NCBI GenBank assembly: GCA_002395905.1 | Contig: DGVK01000147.1 | Span: 1-5,911 of the forward strand | From: Verrucomicrobia bacterium UBA4286 | Lineage (GTDB): Bacteria; Verrucomicrobiota; Kiritimatiellia; RFP12; UBA1067 | Direction: 5' to 3' | DNA: 5,911 nucleotides | Part shown: positions 4,383 to 5,911 of the stretch, in pieces | Layout of the letters: every line of letters starts with the position of its first letter | Numbering within the stretch: the stretch's first letter is position 1 | Program-made: the position numbers and the translations under genes | Notes under the pieces: model-generated | The model's input: only the letters and a program-made list of their open reading frames with translations | Database searches by the model: none | What the model was told of the DNA's origin: nothing

Positions 4383-5911
4383 ATGACAACAACAGGAAAG
4401 ATCGCAGCCGTAAACGGGAACATGATAACCGTCATCTTCGACGGGGCCGTCGCGCAGAACGAGGTTGGATACGCCGTGCTGGGCGACAAGCGCCTCATGG
4501 CCGAGATCGTGCGCGTGCGCGGCACGCGGTGCGACATGCAGGTGTTCGACGCGACGACCGATCTCATGGTCGGCGACAAGGTGGAGTTCACGGGCGAGCT
4601 GCTCGCCGCGGAACTCGGGCCCGGCATGCTGGCGCAGGTCTACGACGGGTTGCAGAACCCGCTGGCCGATCTGGCGAAGGAGGCGGCGAAGATTTCGAAG
4701 GACGCCGGATTTTTCCTCCAGCGCGGAATGTATCTGCCCGGTCTGCCGCGCGACAGGAAGTGGGACTGGCACCCGACGGCCAAGATCGGCGACCGCGTGA
4801 CGGCCGGCGACTATCTCGGCTGGGTTACCGAAGGCATCTTCGACGAAAAGATCATGCCCGGCCACAAGATAATGGTTCCTTTCGCGTTCCGCGGCGTGTA
4901 TACCGTCAAGGCGCTCGCGCCTGCCGGCGATTACACCGTCACGGAGGACATAGCGACGCTCACGGACGCGTCGGGCAGAGATGTGAAGGTCCAGATGATG
5001 CAGCGCTGGCCGGTCAAGGTGCCGATCAAATGCTTCACCGAGAGGCTTGAACCGACCGAGACGCTCGAGACCACGGTTCGCACTATCGACACGTTCTTCC
5101 CTGTCGCCGTAGGCGGCACATACTGCATCCCCGGACCGTTCGGCGCGGGCAAGACGGTTCTCCAGCAGACGACGGCGCGCTACGCCAAAGTCGATATCGT
5201 GATATCCGCCGCGTGCGGCGAGCGCGCGGGCGAGGTGGTCGAGACCTTGAAGGAGTTTCCCGAGATCGTCGACCCGAAGACGGGCCAGTCGCTCATGAAG
5301 CGGACGATCATAATCTGCAACACGTCGTCCATGCCTGTGGCGTCGCGCGAGGCTTCGGTGTACACGGCGGTTACGCTGGCGGAATACTTCCGTCAGATGG
5401 GGCTGAACGTTCTTGTCCTCGCCGACTCCACTTCGCGCTGGGCGCAGGCCATGCGCGAACTTTCGGGACGCCTTGAGGAGATTCCGGGCGAGGAGGCGTT
5501 CCCCGCCTACCTTGAAAGCCGCATAGCGGCGTTCTACGAGCGCGCGGGACGCGTCAAACTTAAAAACGGCGCGACGGGTTCGGTCACTATCGGCGGGACG
5601 GTGTCGCCGGCGGGCGGCAACTTCGACGAGCCGGTGACACAGGCGACGCTCAAGGTCGTCGGCGGCTTCCACGGGCTGAGCCGTGCGAGGTCCGACGCGC
5701 GCAGATATCCGGCGATCGATCCTCTGGACAGCTGGAGCCACTACAATTCCGTCATAGAGCAGGACCGCGTCGAAAGGGCTCGCGCCATACTGCGCAAGGG
5801 CAACGAAGTCGGCCAGATGATGAAGGTCGTCGGCGAAGAGGGCACGAGCCTTGCGGACTTCACGACATATCTCAAGGCGGAATTCCTCGACGCTGTATAT
5901 CTGCAGCAGAA
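4383..5911 (+). CDS. atpA: V/A-type ATPase catalytic subunit A, 3' end beyond window
   Basis: The frame is open from ATG 4383 to the window edge, giving 509 residues of an expected 580-600. Subunit A binds and hydrolyses (or makes) ATP in the A3B3 head and drives or is driven by ion flow through the membrane ring. Domains in order are an N-terminal beta-barrel starting GKIAAVNGNMITV (about 1-75), the A-specific non-homologous 'bulge' insert (about 110-190, with WDWHP at 127-131 and IMPGHKIM at 157-164), and the nucleotide-binding fold with P-loop GPFGAGKT (251-258). These are followed by CGERAGE (278-284, with the catalytic Glu E280), Walker B strand LVLADS (344-349) and then SRWAQAMRE, and last the start of the helical C-terminal domain. 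SPAGGNFDEPVTQATLKVVGG and FHGLSRARSDARRYPAI are typical of the bacterial Chlamydia/Bacteroidetes/PVC-type enzymes rather than the Enterococcus/Thermus type. All catalytic residues are intact. Whether the enzyme moves protons or sodium depends on the ring subunit K, not seen here. Confidence 0.95.
   Translation, partial: MTTTGKIAAVNGNMITVIFDGAVAQNEVGYAVLGDKRLMAEIVRVRGTRCDMQVFDATTDLMVGDKVEFTGELLAAELGPGMLAQVYDGLQNPLADLAKEAAKISKDAGFFLQRGMYLPGLPRDRKWDWHPTAKIGDRVTAGDYLGWVTEGIFDEKIMPGHKIMVPFAFRGVYTVKALAPAGDYTVTEDIATLTDASGRDVKVQMMQRWPVKVPIKCFTERLEPTETLETTVRTIDTFFPVAVGGTYCIPGPFGAGKTVLQQTTARYAKVDIVISAACGERAGEVVETLKEFPEIVDPKTGQSLMKRTIIICNTSSMPVASREASVYTAVTLAEYFRQMGLNVLVLADSTSRWAQAMRELSGRLEEIPGEEAFPAYLESRIAAFYERAGRVKLKNGATGSVTIGGTVSPAGGNFDEPVTQATLKVVGGFHGLSRARSDARRYPAIDPLDSWSHYNSVIEQDRVERARAILRKGNEVGQMMKVVGEEGTSLADFTTYLKAEFLDAVYLQQ

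Noticed and set aside
4293..5741. A 482-codon open frame on the minus strand.
   Set aside because: It lies opposite subunit A, whose motifs are intact. Its translation is Arg/His/Ala-rich with no recognisable motif, as expected when a GC-rich gene is read in antisense.

Overview
The window comes from a GC-rich bacterial chromosome. All genes are on the + strand and coding is nearly continuous. It holds two groups of genes separated at about 3290 by a strong consensus-like promoter. The bacterial-clade ATPase subunit A and the DUF2764 gene between subunits E and A are an arrangement known from Bacteroidetes, Chlamydiae, Spirochaetes and the PVC superphylum. With the GC-rich sequence and a ROK-like protein next to an N-acetylhexosamine-kinase-like protein, this makes a Verrucomicrobia/Lentisphaerae/Kiritimatiellae-type gut or host-associated bacterium my best guess. 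That assignment is inference.

Region 1 (1-1754) is a sugar-kinase pair. The first gene is the 3' part of a ROK-fold protein cut by the window edge. It is followed one base later by an APH-fold kinase of the NahK (N-acetylhexosamine 1-kinase) type. The two are almost certainly co-transcribed and probably act in salvage of amino sugars or mucin-type sugars.

Region 2 (1767-3285) is one gene for a probably exported protein of the family carrying a GWTDGLPV-PPT motif, which I associate with UGSC-type (seleno)proteins. Its reading frame appears broken at both ends. A well-placed ribosome binding site and signal peptide (from 1767) are one frame out from the conserved body, which is open from 1849. 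At the 3' end a more natural C-terminus, ending at 3271, lies in a third frame. Two single-base insertions, real or from assembly, would explain both.

Region 3 (3268-5911) starts with a TTGACG-18 bp-TATAAT promoter and runs subunit E, a DUF2764 protein, then catalytic subunit A of a V/A-type ATPase. Subunit A is cut by the right edge after 509 residues. The rotary-ATPase operon presumably continues downstream with B, D, I and K, but those genes are not in the window.

No RNA genes, mobile elements, CRISPR arrays or long repeats are visible, and no stretch over 300 bases lacks a gene. I do not see an undescribed multi-gene system. The points most worth checking are the double frame disruption of the region 2 gene and the short DUF2764 protein.
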